Assembly: GCA_037446725.1 (NCBI GenBank)
Contig: JBBIIC010000008.1
Location: 1-64,000, forward strand
Source of the DNA: JBBIIC01 sp037446725
Lineage (GTDB): Bacteria > Actinomycetota > Coriobacteriia > Anaerosomatales > SLCP01
Direction: 5' to 3'
DNA length: 64,000 nt
Shown: in pieces, positions 46,493-55,578 of the stretch
Position numbering within the stretch: position 1 is the first letter of the stretch
How the letters are laid out: each line of letters begins with the position of its first letter
Position numbers and translations under genes: made by a program
The notes under the pieces: generated by a model
What the model was told of the DNA's origin: nothing
Databases searched by the model: none
What the model saw: the letters and a program-made list of their open reading frames with translations, nothing else

Positions 46493-47863
46493 CTACAGGT
46501 AGTCGTCCACCTCGATGTTGAGCAACGCCGCATCGATGTGGTGCGCGATCGCCGGCGCGTCCGGGCCGCTCAGGTCGAGCAGGTACGACTCGACGAGCTC
46601 CCCGTCTGCTGAGGCGACGAGCCGCACCACCGGCCTGAGCGGATCGGCGTCCCCGGGGCGCACGACCACAGCGGTGCGCCCGTCACCCAACCGTACCACG
46701 GATCGGGGCGGGTAGACCCCGAGCATCGTGACGAACAGCCGTACGAGCACGGGGTCGAGACTGTGGCCGGCGCTCTCCGCGATGAGCCGCATCGCCTCCG
46801 CCTGCGGACGGGCGGTGCTATAGCAGCGGCGCGACGTCATCGCGTCATAGGCGTCGGCGACGGCCACGATGCGCGAGGCGAGGTGCTGTCCCTTGTGGGC
46901 CGCGCGCTCTGGGTAGCCGGAGCCATCGTAGGCCATGTGGTGCTCGAGGACGCTCACGACCGCGGACCGGTCGAGGCCCGGCACGGCGCTCACGATTCGG
47001 GCGCCCGTGACCGGGTGGGCGCGCATCGCGTGCCACTCCTCCGGAGTGAGCGAGCCGGGTTTGTCGAGGACCTTGCGGTCCACCGCCAACTTGCCCACGT
47101 CATGCAGGAGTGCGCCGGTACCTAGTGAGGTGAGGAAGCGAGGCTCGTGCGTGATCATGGAGCCGATCCCTAGGGAGAGGATCGCAACGTTGGCCGAGTG
47201 GTAGAACGTGTACTCGTCGTAGTCGCGCAATGCGGTGAGCTCGAGCATCGCGGTGCGGCGCTGCAGGACTCCCTCGACCAGTCCGGACACGGCGCTCTTG
47301 ACGGGCACTGCCGACGGGCGCGCGCCCGATGAGACGAGTCCGTCGACTTCGCGGATGAGATCGACGGCGTTATCGTAGGCCTCCCGCGCCCTTTCCGCGC
47401 CCTCGGACCACCCGGCGTCCGGTTCCGCGGGCCGCACCCTGCCGAATCTGACCGCCCTGAGGTTCGCGGCATCGATCATGCGCTCGATGCCGCCGCTGGC
47501 CTCGACGTCGAGCACGTCCGCGGCCAGGATGCGCGCAGCACGAGTGAGCTCCTCGGCGGCGACACCCCTCTCGACCTCGATGCTGTCGATCCCCAGCGCA
47601 TTCACGTCGCGTATGAACTGGTCGAACACCACGCTCTCACGGGTCATCACCCGATCCTCGAAGACCAGGTCACCCTCGAAGAAGGTGAACGAGACCGCCG
47701 GGGCGCCGGCCAGCAGGCGCTCCAGCACCGCCTTGAGGTCGTCGACCGCGTGACGGACGGCCGGATGCTCGGGTGGATACAGCTGCGAGGAACGCCTCGC
47801 CGCCGAGAGGCAGGTGAGGAACTCCCTGACCGCGGATGAGCGGTCCTGACGGCCGTCGCTCAT
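46493..47863 (-). CDS. HD-GYP domain protein, candidate c-di-GMP phosphodiesterase
   Basis: A 456-residue protein. The first 200 residues are helical with no recognised sensor fold (SAARRSSQLYPPEHPAVRHAV at 21-40). The HD-GYP domain (about 205-380) has the HD pair HDVGK (254-258), HPVTGARI, LEHHMAYDGSGYPE with GYP at 316-318, and DAYDAMTSRRCY. It could break down the product of the diguanylate cyclase at 6.6 kb. The ATG at 47863 is in a 4-nt overlap with the HEAT-repeat gene upstream, so the two act together. Confidence 0.9.
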   Translation of the reverse strand: MSDGRQDRSSAVREFLTCLSAARRSSQLYPPEHPAVRHAVDDLKAVLERLLAGAPAVSFTFFEGDLVFEDRVMTRESVVFDQFIRDVNALGIDSIEVERGVAAEELTRAARILAADVLDVEASGGIERMIDAANLRAVRFGRVRPAEPDAGWSEGAERAREAYDNAVDLIREVDGLVSSGARPSAVPVKSAVSGLVEGVLQRRTAMLELTALRDYDEYTFYHSANVAILSLGIGSMITHEPRFLTSLGTGALLHDVGKLAVDRKVLDKPGSLTPEEWHAMRAHPVTGARIVSAVPGLDRSAVVSVLEHHMAYDGSGYPERAAHKGQHLASRIVAVADAYDAMTSRRCYSTARPQAEAMRLIAESAGHSLDPVLVRLFVTMLGVYPPRSVVRLGDGRTAVVVRPGDADPLRPVVRLVASADGELVESYLLDLSGPDAPAIAHHIDAALLNIEVDDYL

Positions 47864-49665
47864 CGTTCGGCCTTCCCCCGGCGCTCGTTGATGGCCGCCA
47901 CCGCAGCGGCAGCCACGCTCGCGAGGTCCCTGGCCCGGCCTCCGCCGACGAGCGGCCTGCGCGCCGCAAGCGCCTCGAGCGTCGGCAGCGCCTCGGGCGA
48001 CCCGATCTGTCCGAGTGCCTCGATCGCTTCGCTGCGAGGGCCGAGCTCCCGGTTCCCGCTCCCTTCGCCGCGTGCCACATCGATGAGCGCGGGGGTGGCC
48101 CCCGCGTACGCGAGGCTTCCGAGATAGCGGGCAGCGAGCTGGACGTTGCCGGCATCGAGGTCCCCGAGCGCGATCACCAGGAACTCGGCGGCCCGCGGGT
48201 CCGGCACGCCGGCCAGTGCGCGGATCGACTCCCTTCGAACGCGCGCGTCCGCGTGGCGCAATGTCCTGCCGAGGAAGGGGACACTCTCGGAGCACTTCGT
48301 CGCTCCGAGGATCGAGACGACGTTGCGGACGAAGTACCACCGCCCGTCGTTCACGTAGCGCCCGACCTCCTCGACGTGCCGATCGGCGACCGACGAGATC
48401 AGGTCGACCATCGACTTGCGCAGGGCCATGTCGGGTTCGTCGGCGAGCATCTCCAGCAGCGGCTCTATCGCAAGGCCGCCGAGGGTCGCGAGCAACCGGC
48501 GGCAAGCGAGATACTCCGCGGAGTCACGGTCGTAGAGGTGCATGGCGCGGTGCAGGGCGCGCATCTCGCCCGGGGCCGACAAGCGGCCGATGGCCTCGAG
48601 TATGCGTTCGCGCTCGTCGGAGGAGGCCTCCGTCGCCGCGGCCAGAAGGATGTCGGCGGTATCGGCGGCCACCTCGAACTCACCGCGCTCAAGGAGCAGT
48701 CCCAGGCCGTCTTCGACGCGTTGCAAGCTCGGCTCGAACTCGGCGGTCCCCAGTCCGAGCACCACGAGAGTCACGAGGGCTCCGGTGACGTCGCTGTCGG
48801 TGAAGCCCCTATGCACCTCATCGCGAAGCGTGCGCAGCGCGGGATCGTCGGCCCGGGCGCCGGGTGCCGCCGCCGCCAGGTCGATCAGTCCGAGCACCTC
48901 GTCGATCTCGCCCGCACCTACTGATGCGTCGTCCCCGTGCGCGGCGATCCTCACGGGCAGCGCCGCACCGAGCGTCGCCGAGATCGTCGGTTCCGCGACT
49001 CCGGCAGCGCGCAGGGCCGCTCCGGCCGCATCGGCCACATCGTCACGGTTCGCCATGCTGATCTGGCTCAGGTTGCGGATCGCGCGCGCGAGGCCGTCGA
49101 CCGAGTCGTCGCCTATCGAGACCCCCTCGGTCAGCGCACGACACATCGCATCGAGACCGACCTGGCGAACGAGCGCCGCCACCGCCCTGTCGGCACGCGC
49201 CGAGGCGAGGAGGCGCTCCGCGGTCCGCGCCCTCAGCTGTCCTTGCGGCAGCGCACGCGTCGCTTCGGCGATGGCGCTCAGGGCGGCGGTCCGCTCCTCA
49301 TCGGCAAGCGAACCGATGATCCGCGCCATCGCGGCGATGACCGCACCCGGCTCGTCCTGCGCACCCGAGGCGGCGGCGCGGTCGTGTACGGACGCCACAT
49401 GGGAGCGCACCGCGTCACTGTCGACGAGCACCCTGACGAGCACGCGGTGACCCTCCGCGTGCGGGTGTCGGGCCGTGGCGAGAAGCCGGGAGATGTGGTC
49501 GTAGTCCGGAGGCCAGGCGGCTTCGTCCTCGGAGGGGGCGTCGACCTCGGCCTCGACGACCGCGGTGGATGACTCGGTGACGGTGACGGCATCGACGCCC
49601 GCGTCCCACAGGCAGGCGGCGAACCCTCCGGCGGCCTCGACCTCCTCCGGTGCGAGCCGCATCAC
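47860..49665 (-). CDS. HEAT-repeat protein, 5' end lost in assembly gap
   Basis: At least 600 residues of all-helical sequence, reading out of the N-gap. The C-terminal third has clear HEAT repeats: GLAIEPLLEMLADEPDMALRK, ATKCSESVPFLGRTLRHADARVRRES, DPRAAEFLVIALGDLDAGNVQ and IGSPEALPTLEALAAR. The N-terminal two thirds are Ala/Arg/Asp-rich helices. Such proteins are scaffolds. It is coupled to the HD-GYP gene by a 4-nt overlap, which suggests a joint role in signalling. The true start lies within or beyond the gap. Confidence 0.8.
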   Translation of the reverse strand: MMRLAPEEVEAAGGFAACLWDAGVDAVTVTESSTAVVEAEVDAPSEDEAAWPPDYDHISRLLATARHPHAEGHRVLVRVLVDSDAVRSHVASVHDRAAASGAQDEPGAVIAAMARIIGSLADEERTAALSAIAEATRALPQGQLRARTAERLLASARADRAVAALVRQVGLDAMCRALTEGVSIGDDSVDGLARAIRNLSQISMANRDDVADAAGAALRAAGVAEPTISATLGAALPVRIAAHGDDASVGAGEIDEVLGLIDLAAAAPGARADDPALRTLRDEVHRGFTDSDVTGALVTLVVLGLGTAEFEPSLQRVEDGLGLLLERGEFEVAADTADILLAAATEASSDERERILEAIGRLSAPGEMRALHRAMHLYDRDSAEYLACRRLLATLGGLAIEPLLEMLADEPDMALRKSMVDLISSVADRHVEEVGRYVNDGRWYFVRNVVSILGATKCSESVPFLGRTLRHADARVRRESIRALAGVPDPRAAEFLVIALGDLDAGNVQLAARYLGSLAYAGATPALIDVARGEGSGNRELGPRSEAIEALGQIGSPEALPTLEALAARRPLVGGGRARDLASVAAAAVAAINERRGKAER

Positions 49666-49765
49666 NNNNNNNNNNNNNNNNNNNNNNNNNNNNNNNNNNN
49701 NNNNNNNNNNNNNNNNNNNNNNNNNNNNNNNNNNNNNNNNNNNNNNNNNNNNNNNNNNNNNNNNN
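49666..49765. other. assembly gap of 100 N
   Basis: Exactly 100 N, the standard placeholder for a gap of unknown size. The HEAT-repeat gene on the minus strand and maf on the plus strand are divergent, and both lose their 5' ends here together with their promoters. Maf alone lacks about 55-60 residues, so the true gap is probably larger than 100 bases. Confidence 0.95.
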
Positions 49766-50284
49766 GCGCGCGAGAAGGCCGACGCGGCGCGCGCGGCCGG
49801 TGCTCGCGCCGCGGTGCTCGGGTTCGACACCATCGTGCTTCACGAGGGAGCGGTGCTCGGCAAGCCGGTCGACCTGCCGGAGGCCTACCGGATGCTCAGG
49901 GAGCTCTCCGGCGGCGTTCACGAAGTGATCACGGGCGTGGCGGTGCTCCCTCCCGGCGCGATCGCGGCTGAGACCTTCGCGGTGACCACGCCGGTGCGCA
50001 TGAGGGATCTCAACGACGAGGACATCGACGCGTGGGCGGCCCGCGGCGAACTGCTCGGGTGCGCCGGCGCCTACAACATCGAGAGCCATCTCGCCGAGGT
50101 CGATGCCGACCAGTGCTTCCAGAACGTCGCCGGTCTGCCGCTCTGCAACCTCTACCTGGCGCTTCGCCGGATGCGAGAGGTGCTCGGCATCCCCGCGCCC
50201 GTGCAGCCCGTCGCCGCCTGCGACGCGGCACGGGGTACGCGCTGCGCGCTGGGGCCTGCGTTGATGCGACAGGCCGAGGCGTAG
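49766..50284 (+). CDS. maf: Maf-like nucleotide pyrophosphatase, 5' partial
   Basis: The last 172 residues of a Maf/ITPase-fold enzyme that hydrolyses non-canonical or methylated nucleoside triphosphates. GFDTIVLHEGAVLGKPVDLPEAYRMLRELSGG is the family core, with the catalytic Asp in FDT and the conserved GKP. VHEVITGVAV and CAGAYNIE follow. The C-terminus has an extra 35 residues with Cys in AACDAARGTRCALGP, beyond the usual end. The N-terminal residues, including the SxSPRR motif, are lost in the gap. Confidence 0.88.
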   Translation, partial: AREKADAARAAGARAAVLGFDTIVLHEGAVLGKPVDLPEAYRMLRELSGGVHEVITGVAVLPPGAIAAETFAVTTPVRMRDLNDEDIDAWAARGELLGCAGAYNIESHLAEVDADQCFQNVAGLPLCNLYLALRRMREVLGIPAPVQPVAACDAARGTRCALGPALMRQAEA

Positions 50285-50308
50285 CGCCGGCCGGGGTCTG
50301 CGCCCGCC

Positions 50309-51133
50309 CTAGCCTGCGCGCCTCGCGACGACGATGACGGACTCGTCGGCCGCGCGGTCCAGCGGGCGGCCCGTGTGATCGCCGTAGCTCTCGACCGCCT
50401 CGAAGCCGGCATCCCCCAGAGCCTCGACGAGCAGGTCGACGGGTAGAGCGGTGTGCAGCGATCGCCGCGAACGCAGGTGCCAGCCGGTCTCGGCCGGGTC
50501 GTCGAAGGCGAACGCGTTCCCGGCGCTCAGCTCCGGGTCCGGGTCCCTCGTGAGGGTCACGAAGTCGAACACGATGCCGTCCTCGACGTAGTCGAGCACC
50601 TTGAGGAAGACGCGGTCACCCTCGGGAGTCTCGCGCAGCACCGCCGGCATCATCCTGATCCGGCCGTCGATGAGCCGCGCGTGATTGAGGAGGTGCAGCA
50701 CGACGAGGCCGCCCGGGCGCAACACTGCCGCGAAGTCGCGGAGTGTGTGGTGCAGCCCCGCGATGCCGTCAACGTGTGGAAGCCCGTTGCCGAGCGTAAC
50801 CACCGCGTCGTGCCCGGTCCCGACCAGCTGCTCGAGCTCGCCGAACGCGCCCTCGACGAGCGGGAGCTCCACTCCGGCCGCTTCCGCGTTCTCCCGTGCC
50901 TGCGCGAGCATCGATTCGCTCGGATCGACACCGATGACCTCATGGCCCCACTGCCTGAACATGATCGCGTGCTTGGCACTGCCGCACCCCACGTCGACGA
51001 TGCGGTCGACCCCGAACCGGTCGAACAGCTCCCTGAAGAAGGGGGCCTCGCGTGCAAGACGCTTGTCCCAGTCGACCATCTGGTCGTAGTCACTCGCCGG
51101 CTTGGATCCCGGTCCGTCCGCCACAGCGCTCAC
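50309..51133 (-). CDS. class I SAM-dependent methyltransferase
   Basis: A 274-residue enzyme. Motif I is RIVDVGCGSAKHAIMF, motif II EVIGVDPSESML, then HDAVVTLGNGLPHV and LRPGGLVVLHLLNHARLIDG, the layout of glycine- or small-molecule-type methyltransferases. The substrate is unknown. The GTG at 51133 lies in a GTGA overlap with the amidohydrolase stop; the open frame upstream is its shadow. It converges with maf, 24 nt apart. Confidence 0.88.
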   Translation of the reverse strand: MSAVADGPGSKPASDYDQMVDWDKRLAREAPFFRELFDRFGVDRIVDVGCGSAKHAIMFRQWGHEVIGVDPSESMLAQARENAEAAGVELPLVEGAFGELEQLVGTGHDAVVTLGNGLPHVDGIAGLHHTLRDFAAVLRPGGLVVLHLLNHARLIDGRIRMMPAVLRETPEGDRVFLKVLDYVEDGIVFDFVTLTRDPDPELSAGNAFAFDDPAETGWHLRSRRSLHTALPVDLLVEALGDAGFEAVESYGDHTGRPLDRAADESVIVVARRAG

Positions 51134-52056
51134 CCGTCCATCCCGAAGATGCGGACCGCGTTGCCTCTCAGCACGAGGTCCCTGTCGGCCGCGCTGAGGC
51201 CGATCTCGTCGAGCGTGGCGGCCTGCTGGTACTTGATCCACGACCGGTACGCCCCCATGTTGCTTGCGTCGGTGCCGAACAGAACCCGCTCGGGCCCGAG
51301 CGCGCCGAGGGCGCGGCGAAACACCTCCGCCAGCGTCATCGGGTACGCCATGAAGTCCATCCAGTTGTTCGTCCCCGAGGAGTCCACGGCGACGTTCGGG
51401 CACTGGTAGGCGACCTTGAGCAGCTGGTCGAGGTAGCCGGCGCCGAAGTGCGCGATCACGAAGGTGACCTCGGGATAGTCGCGAGCCACCGGCGAGAGGT
51501 CGGTGGGGTCTGCGTAGCGCATGTCGCCTGCGGGATCGACCGTCACGCCGTAGTGCACGATCATCGGCACACCGAGCTCGGCCGCCTTCTCGAAGAACGG
51601 CCGGCACGCAGGGTCCGACAGGCGGTAGCACCGGTTGACCGGCAGGAGCTTCACTCCTCGGAAGCCTGCTGCTATCTCGCGCTCCAGGAGCTCGGCGGCA
51701 CCGGGCTCCGCAGGGTTCACGTTGCAGAGTGCCTGGACGTGACCGGCGGCGGCAACGATGAAGTCGCGCATGTACTGGGAGTCGGGGATGACCGAGACGA
51801 TGAGCGCCTTGGCCACGCCCGCCTCACGGATGCGCGCAGCATACCAGGCAGCCATCTCATCGGCGGGCAGATCGGGGAGCGACTCACCTCGCCTCCCGAA
51901 CTTGCGCTCCCTGACGGCGTGTCTGAAGCGTGATGCCGCCTCGGGATGCGCCTCGATGTACTCCTCGAACAGGCGCACCGAGAACAAGTGGCAGTGCGCG
52001 TCGATGACGTCCCCCGGCCGCGTCGGCCCGGCGGGCACGAGCATGTCCACGCTCAT
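51130..52056 (-). CDS. amidohydrolase-2 family metal-dependent hydrolase
   Basis: A 308-residue TIM-barrel hydrolase or decarboxylase. DAHCHLF near the N-terminus (metal HxH), GFRGVKLLPVNR, MIVHYGVT with the barrel His, FVIAHFGAGYLDQ and FGTDASNM with the metal Asp are visible. Relatives act on aromatic acids or lactones. It sits between the methyltransferase and a PspC gene, overlapping each by 4 nt, so it is part of a long operon starting near 55.5 kb. Confidence 0.88.
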   Translation of the reverse strand: MSVDMLVPAGPTRPGDVIDAHCHLFSVRLFEEYIEAHPEAASRFRHAVRERKFGRRGESLPDLPADEMAAWYAARIREAGVAKALIVSVIPDSQYMRDFIVAAAGHVQALCNVNPAEPGAAELLEREIAAGFRGVKLLPVNRCYRLSDPACRPFFEKAAELGVPMIVHYGVTVDPAGDMRYADPTDLSPVARDYPEVTFVIAHFGAGYLDQLLKVAYQCPNVAVDSSGTNNWMDFMAYPMTLAEVFRRALGALGPERVLFGTDASNMGAYRSWIKYQQAATLDEIGLSAADRDLVLRGNAVRIFGMDG

Positions 52057-52706
52057 GTCTCTTCTGACGAGTCGCTGGTGCCCGCAGTCCCCTCATCGCT
52101 CAGCCCCGGACCTTCGGACGCGGGCTCCTCAGCGGCCGGCGCCTCGGGCGCGAGCGGGGCGGGTGCGGAGGGTGCCGGCGGCGCAGGCGGGGGTGCGGCC
52201 TGCTGCCCCGTTCCGGCCGCCGGGACGGCCGGTGGCTCCCCGGCAGCAGCCGGCGACTCCTTCGGAGCCTCCGGCACGATGATCGCCGCGACGATGTAGG
52301 CGACCAGCAGGGGCCCCCAGGCATCGAGCACGAACGCGAGCAGGACGTACCCCACACGCAGCAGTGTCACGTCGACCGAGAAGTAGTCAGAGACGCCACC
52401 GAGGACGCCCGCGACGACCTTCTTCTCGCGCGAGCGGGTCAACCGCGCGTGCTTGGAGGGCAGCTGAGCACCGGGGCGCCGGCTGTAGACGATGACGAGT
52501 ATGCCGAGCGCGATCACCGCGAGCGGCCATCCGATACGACGAATCTCCCGGGTTATGTCGCGCGCGATGCCCCAGGGGGCTGTCCAGCCGAAGATCGGCA
52601 GTCCCCCCAGAAGCGAGATGCCTATGAGGATCAGCACAACTCCGATTACGACGTAGACTGCACGCAGATCGGTCCTGCCGCCTCCGCCCGACCCTTCGCT
52701 ACTCAC
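52053..52706 (-). CDS. PspC-domain membrane protein with Pro/Ala-rich tail
   Basis: A 217-residue membrane protein. Two N-terminal helices (about 15-40 and 58-75) precede a PspC domain (about 90-150): LTRSREKKVVAGVLGGVSDYFSVDVTLLRVGYVLLAF. The last 65 residues are a Pro/Ala/Glu tail. PspC domains act in envelope-stress sensing. The order with the toastrack protein and a second PspC protein upstream resembles LiaF/PspC cell-wall stress loci. Confidence 0.85.
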   Translation of the reverse strand: MSSEGSGGGGRTDLRAVYVVIGVVLILIGISLLGGLPIFGWTAPWGIARDITREIRRIGWPLAVIALGILVIVYSRRPGAQLPSKHARLTRSREKKVVAGVLGGVSDYFSVDVTLLRVGYVLLAFVLDAWGPLLVAYIVAAIIVPEAPKESPAAAGEPPAVPAAGTGQQAAPPPAPPAPSAPAPLAPEAPAAEEPASEGPGLSDEGTAGTSDSSEET

Positions 52707-52738
52707 GGTCGATCATCTCCCCGGCCACTCGGATTCGA

Positions 52739-53665
52739 TCAGTACGTCCGGACCTCGACGTTGGAGACCCCGGCCTCAAAGCGGATCCGATACCCGCCCT
52801 CACCCGGGTAGCCGGCGGTCATCCACGTACGCCCGCCGCCCGACATACGCGGGATCTCGCTGTCGACGCTCACGTTCGTCAGCCCGGCCTCCGCATCGAC
52901 GCGCACCGCCACACCGCTCGGCACCTTCACGGCGAAGTTGGCGACGCCACCGCGCACGAGTACGGGCACCTCGTCGACGCCCTGGGGAACGTCGCCCAGA
53001 GTGAGGGTGACCTGCGAGACACCCGTGCGCGCCTCCACCGCGCTCACCGCGAGCTCGGAGAGGTCGGCGCCCAAGTCGACGACCCCGGTGTCGATCTCGA
53101 CGTCCCAGAGCACATCGCGTGAGAGTGCGACGTTCACGCGGCTCGTGCCGCCCACACCCGGCACCCAGACGGCGCCGGACTCCGGTCCCTGAACGCTCAC
53201 ATCGGCCTTGTCACCCGAGACATCCGCACTGACCTCGGGGTGCCCGTACGGGCTGCGGCCCCACACGCGCACGAGATCGTCGCCGGCGCCGATGCGATAC
53301 GACCCGACGCCGCCCTGCACCGTGACGCTGCCGGTCTCGACGCGCGCGTTCGCCGGCTCGGTGGTATCGAACTCGGTGCCCCTGGCTCCCCACATCCAGC
53401 TCATACCGGGGGTCGTGTCGCCCACCGGCAACACGAACGCACCCATGATGAGACCGGCGATCACGAGCAAGCTCGAAACGACCCTCAGCCACTCGGCATC
53501 GATGCCCTTGGCGATGATGTCCAGCCCTGCCGCGACGAGCAGCAGCGGCCAGAGGCTCAGGACGTGAAGCCACACGGACCACGGCAGCGACCCGGTGGTA
53601 TTGAGCAGCAGGATGACGCCGATCAGCATGAGGGTCAGGCCCTCGAAGACGCGCTTCACAGTCAT
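52739..53665 (-). CDS. membrane protein with LiaF-like helices and toastrack domain
   Basis: A 308-residue protein. Four helices in the first 90 residues (LMLIGVILLLNTTGSLPW ... LVIAGLIMGAFVLPVG) match the LiaF/DUF5668 membrane region. The rest is a beta-rich toastrack (DUF4097/DUF2154) domain with repeated strands, such as VNVALSRDVLWDVEIDTGVVDLGADLS. Such proteins sense envelope damage. The ATG at 53665 follows the PspC stop with AGGAGG 10 nt upstream; a GTG at 53674 is the alternative. Confidence 0.83.
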   Translation of the reverse strand: MTVKRVFEGLTLMLIGVILLLNTTGSLPWSVWLHVLSLWPLLLVAAGLDIIAKGIDAEWLRVVSSLLVIAGLIMGAFVLPVGDTTPGMSWMWGARGTEFDTTEPANARVETGSVTVQGGVGSYRIGAGDDLVRVWGRSPYGHPEVSADVSGDKADVSVQGPESGAVWVPGVGGTSRVNVALSRDVLWDVEIDTGVVDLGADLSELAVSAVEARTGVSQVTLTLGDVPQGVDEVPVLVRGGVANFAVKVPSGVAVRVDAEAGLTNVSVDSEIPRMSGGGRTWMTAGYPGEGGYRIRFEAGVSNVEVRTY

Positions 53666-53666
53666 C

Positions 53667-54206
53667 TCACCCACGCCTCCTCGGCCGGAAGATCACGATG
53701 AGCCCCCAGACGATCAGCACCACGGGCCAGAACGCCCATAGCCGGATCCCGGGGGCGAACAGCTGGACGAGCAGCACCACGCCGATGAAGACGAGCGCGA
53801 TGCCGACCCATATCGACCCCTGTCCGCGCGCCGCGGGGGGACGGGGAGGGGCCGGCGGCACCGGCGGCAGGACCGTGGGCGCGGGCGGTGAGGGCGCCGT
53901 CACGGGTGTAGCGGGCTCGGGAGGCGCATGCCCGGCCGGTGCAGCGGGTGTCCCCGGGCCACCGGCAGGCGCATGAGGGCTCTCGCCGGTCATGGTGTCT
54001 CCTCCTTTCGCGGGGCTGCCCTCTTCGGGCACCGCCGCCCACATGACGAGGTACGCGATCACGACAGCGCCGCTCGACAAGGCCGCGCCGAGCACGGCAA
54101 GCAAACGCACGACAGTCGGGTCGAGCTCGAAGTAGTGTGCGATCCCGGCGCACACCCCGCCGATCATCCGGTCGTCCTTCGCGCGGTAGAGTGTCTTGTC
54201 CGACAT
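53667..54206 (-). CDS. PspC-domain membrane protein
   Basis: A 179-residue protein. The PspC domain (1 to about 60) reads TLYRAKDDRMIGGVCAGIAHYFELDPTVVRLLAV. A linker rich in Pro and Ala (about 65-130) is followed by two helices (about 135-172). The ATG at 54206 has AGGAG 5 nt upstream and shares one base with the stop of the CBS-domain gene (TGATG). It is thus expressed with it. Confidence 0.87.
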   Translation of the reverse strand: MSDKTLYRAKDDRMIGGVCAGIAHYFELDPTVVRLLAVLGAALSSGAVVIAYLVMWAAVPEEGSPAKGGDTMTGESPHAPAGGPGTPAAPAGHAPPEPATPVTAPSPPAPTVLPPVPPAPPRPPAARGQGSIWVGIALVFIGVVLLVQLFAPGIRLWAFWPVVLIVWGLIVIFRPRRRG

Positions 54207-55516
54207 CACTGCTCCTGTGGATCAGCGCCGTCTTCCTTGGTCACGAGAACGCGCGCAATCCGGCGGCGCCGCACCGCCTGGACGCGGAAGCTCACTCCCG
54301 CCAGGTCGACGCGCTCTCCCGGTACAGGTATATGCCCGAGCTGAACGAGCATCCACCCGGCAAGCGTCTCGTATTCGTCGGACTCTTCGACCGGCAGGCC
54401 CAACTCGACCGCGTCTTCGACCGGCAGCCGGCCGTCGAGGACCCAGCGACCGGGCGCGAGCTCGGTCACGTACGCCATGTCCGGATCGAACTCGTCGATG
54501 ATCTCGCCGATGATCTCCTCGACGATGTCCTCGATCGTGACGATACCGGCGGTCCCACCGTACTCGTCCACCACGATCACCATATGGTTGCGGGTCTTCT
54601 GCATCTCGGAGAGCAGGGGCAAGATCGGCTTGGTCTCGGGGACGAACACCGGCGTGCGCAGGAACTCCGTGACCGGCACTTCGAGCCGGCCCTCCGAAGC
54701 GGTAGCCACGATGTCCTTGAGCAGGACGAGGCCGACGATCCGGTCGGCGTCCTCATGCACGACGGGCAGGCGCGAGAACCCTCTCGAACGGATGATCTCG
54801 AGCGCGTCTCCGATCGTCGCGGTGTCCTCGACGAACATGACATCCACGCGCGGGACCATGACCTCGCGGGCGACCGTGTCTCCGAGTTCGAAGATCTCGT
54901 GGATCATCCGCTTCTCCTCATCGAGCAGCGTGCCTTGCTCGGTGACGAGGAGCTTGATCTCCTCCTCGGTGATGCCTGGTCGGGCTCCGCTCCCCTTGAC
55001 TCCGAGCAGGCGCGCGGCGAGGTTCGTGGAGCGTGAGAGCACCCAGACCACCGGCGCCATGATCCGCGCGAGGAGCAGGACGGGCCGCGCGACCTTGAGC
55101 GCGACGCTCTCCGCTCTCTGGAGGCCGAGGCGCTTCGGGGCGAGCTCCCCGAACACGAGCGTGAGGTAGGAGATCACCAGAGTGACGAGTAGGACCGAGA
55201 TGCCTTGTGCCACGGAGGCGATCCATGCGTTCTCGAAGGAGCGGAGCCAGTCCGCGATGGGACTCGCGAGACTCACGGCCGCTGTCGCCGAGGCGAGGAA
55301 GCCGACGAGTGTGATCCCGATCTGGATCGTTGCGAGCAGTCGCGAGGGGTCATCGGTCAGCTCGACGGCCGCCCTGGCGCCCGCGGAACCCTGCTCCGCG
55401 CGGGCCTGCAGCGCGGCGCGGCGGGCGCTGATGAGTGCGATCTCGGACGCGGCGAAGTACCCGTTGAGGACGATCAGGCCGAGGACGAGCAGTATCTCGG
55501 TCGCGTAGCTACTCAT
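54206..55516 (-). CDS. CNNM/CorC-type protein (DUF21, CBS pair, CorC_HlyC)
   Basis: A 436-residue membrane protein of the hemolysin C/CorC/PaeA family linked to Mg2+ or polyamine transport. The DUF21 membrane region (1 to about 190) begins LLVLGLIVLNGYFAASEIALISARR. A CBS pair (about 205-330) contains MVPRVDVMFVED and VVDEYGGTAGIVTIEDIVEEIIG. The CorC_HlyC domain reaches the C-terminus. Despite the old name, a hemolytic role is unlikely. It is the first gene of the envelope operon down to 50309. Confidence 0.92.
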   Translation of the reverse strand: MSSYATEILLVLGLIVLNGYFAASEIALISARRAALQARAEQGSAGARAAVELTDDPSRLLATIQIGITLVGFLASATAAVSLASPIADWLRSFENAWIASVAQGISVLLVTLVISYLTLVFGELAPKRLGLQRAESVALKVARPVLLLARIMAPVVWVLSRSTNLAARLLGVKGSGARPGITEEEIKLLVTEQGTLLDEEKRMIHEIFELGDTVAREVMVPRVDVMFVEDTATIGDALEIIRSRGFSRLPVVHEDADRIVGLVLLKDIVATASEGRLEVPVTEFLRTPVFVPETKPILPLLSEMQKTRNHMVIVVDEYGGTAGIVTIEDIVEEIIGEIIDEFDPDMAYVTELAPGRWVLDGRLPVEDAVELGLPVEESDEYETLAGWMLVQLGHIPVPGERVDLAGVSFRVQAVRRRRIARVLVTKEDGADPQEQ

Positions 55517-55578
55517 GACGAACAGGGTAGCAACATCCGGGCTCGCTCAGGGCGACAGGCTGCCTGAGCCGACACCGT

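Noticed and set aside
44138..46612. An 824-codon open frame on the plus strand opposite UPF0182
   Set aside because: It is the antisense shadow of a well-supported gene in GC-rich DNA: low-complexity Arg/Glu/His composition, no domain and no RBS.
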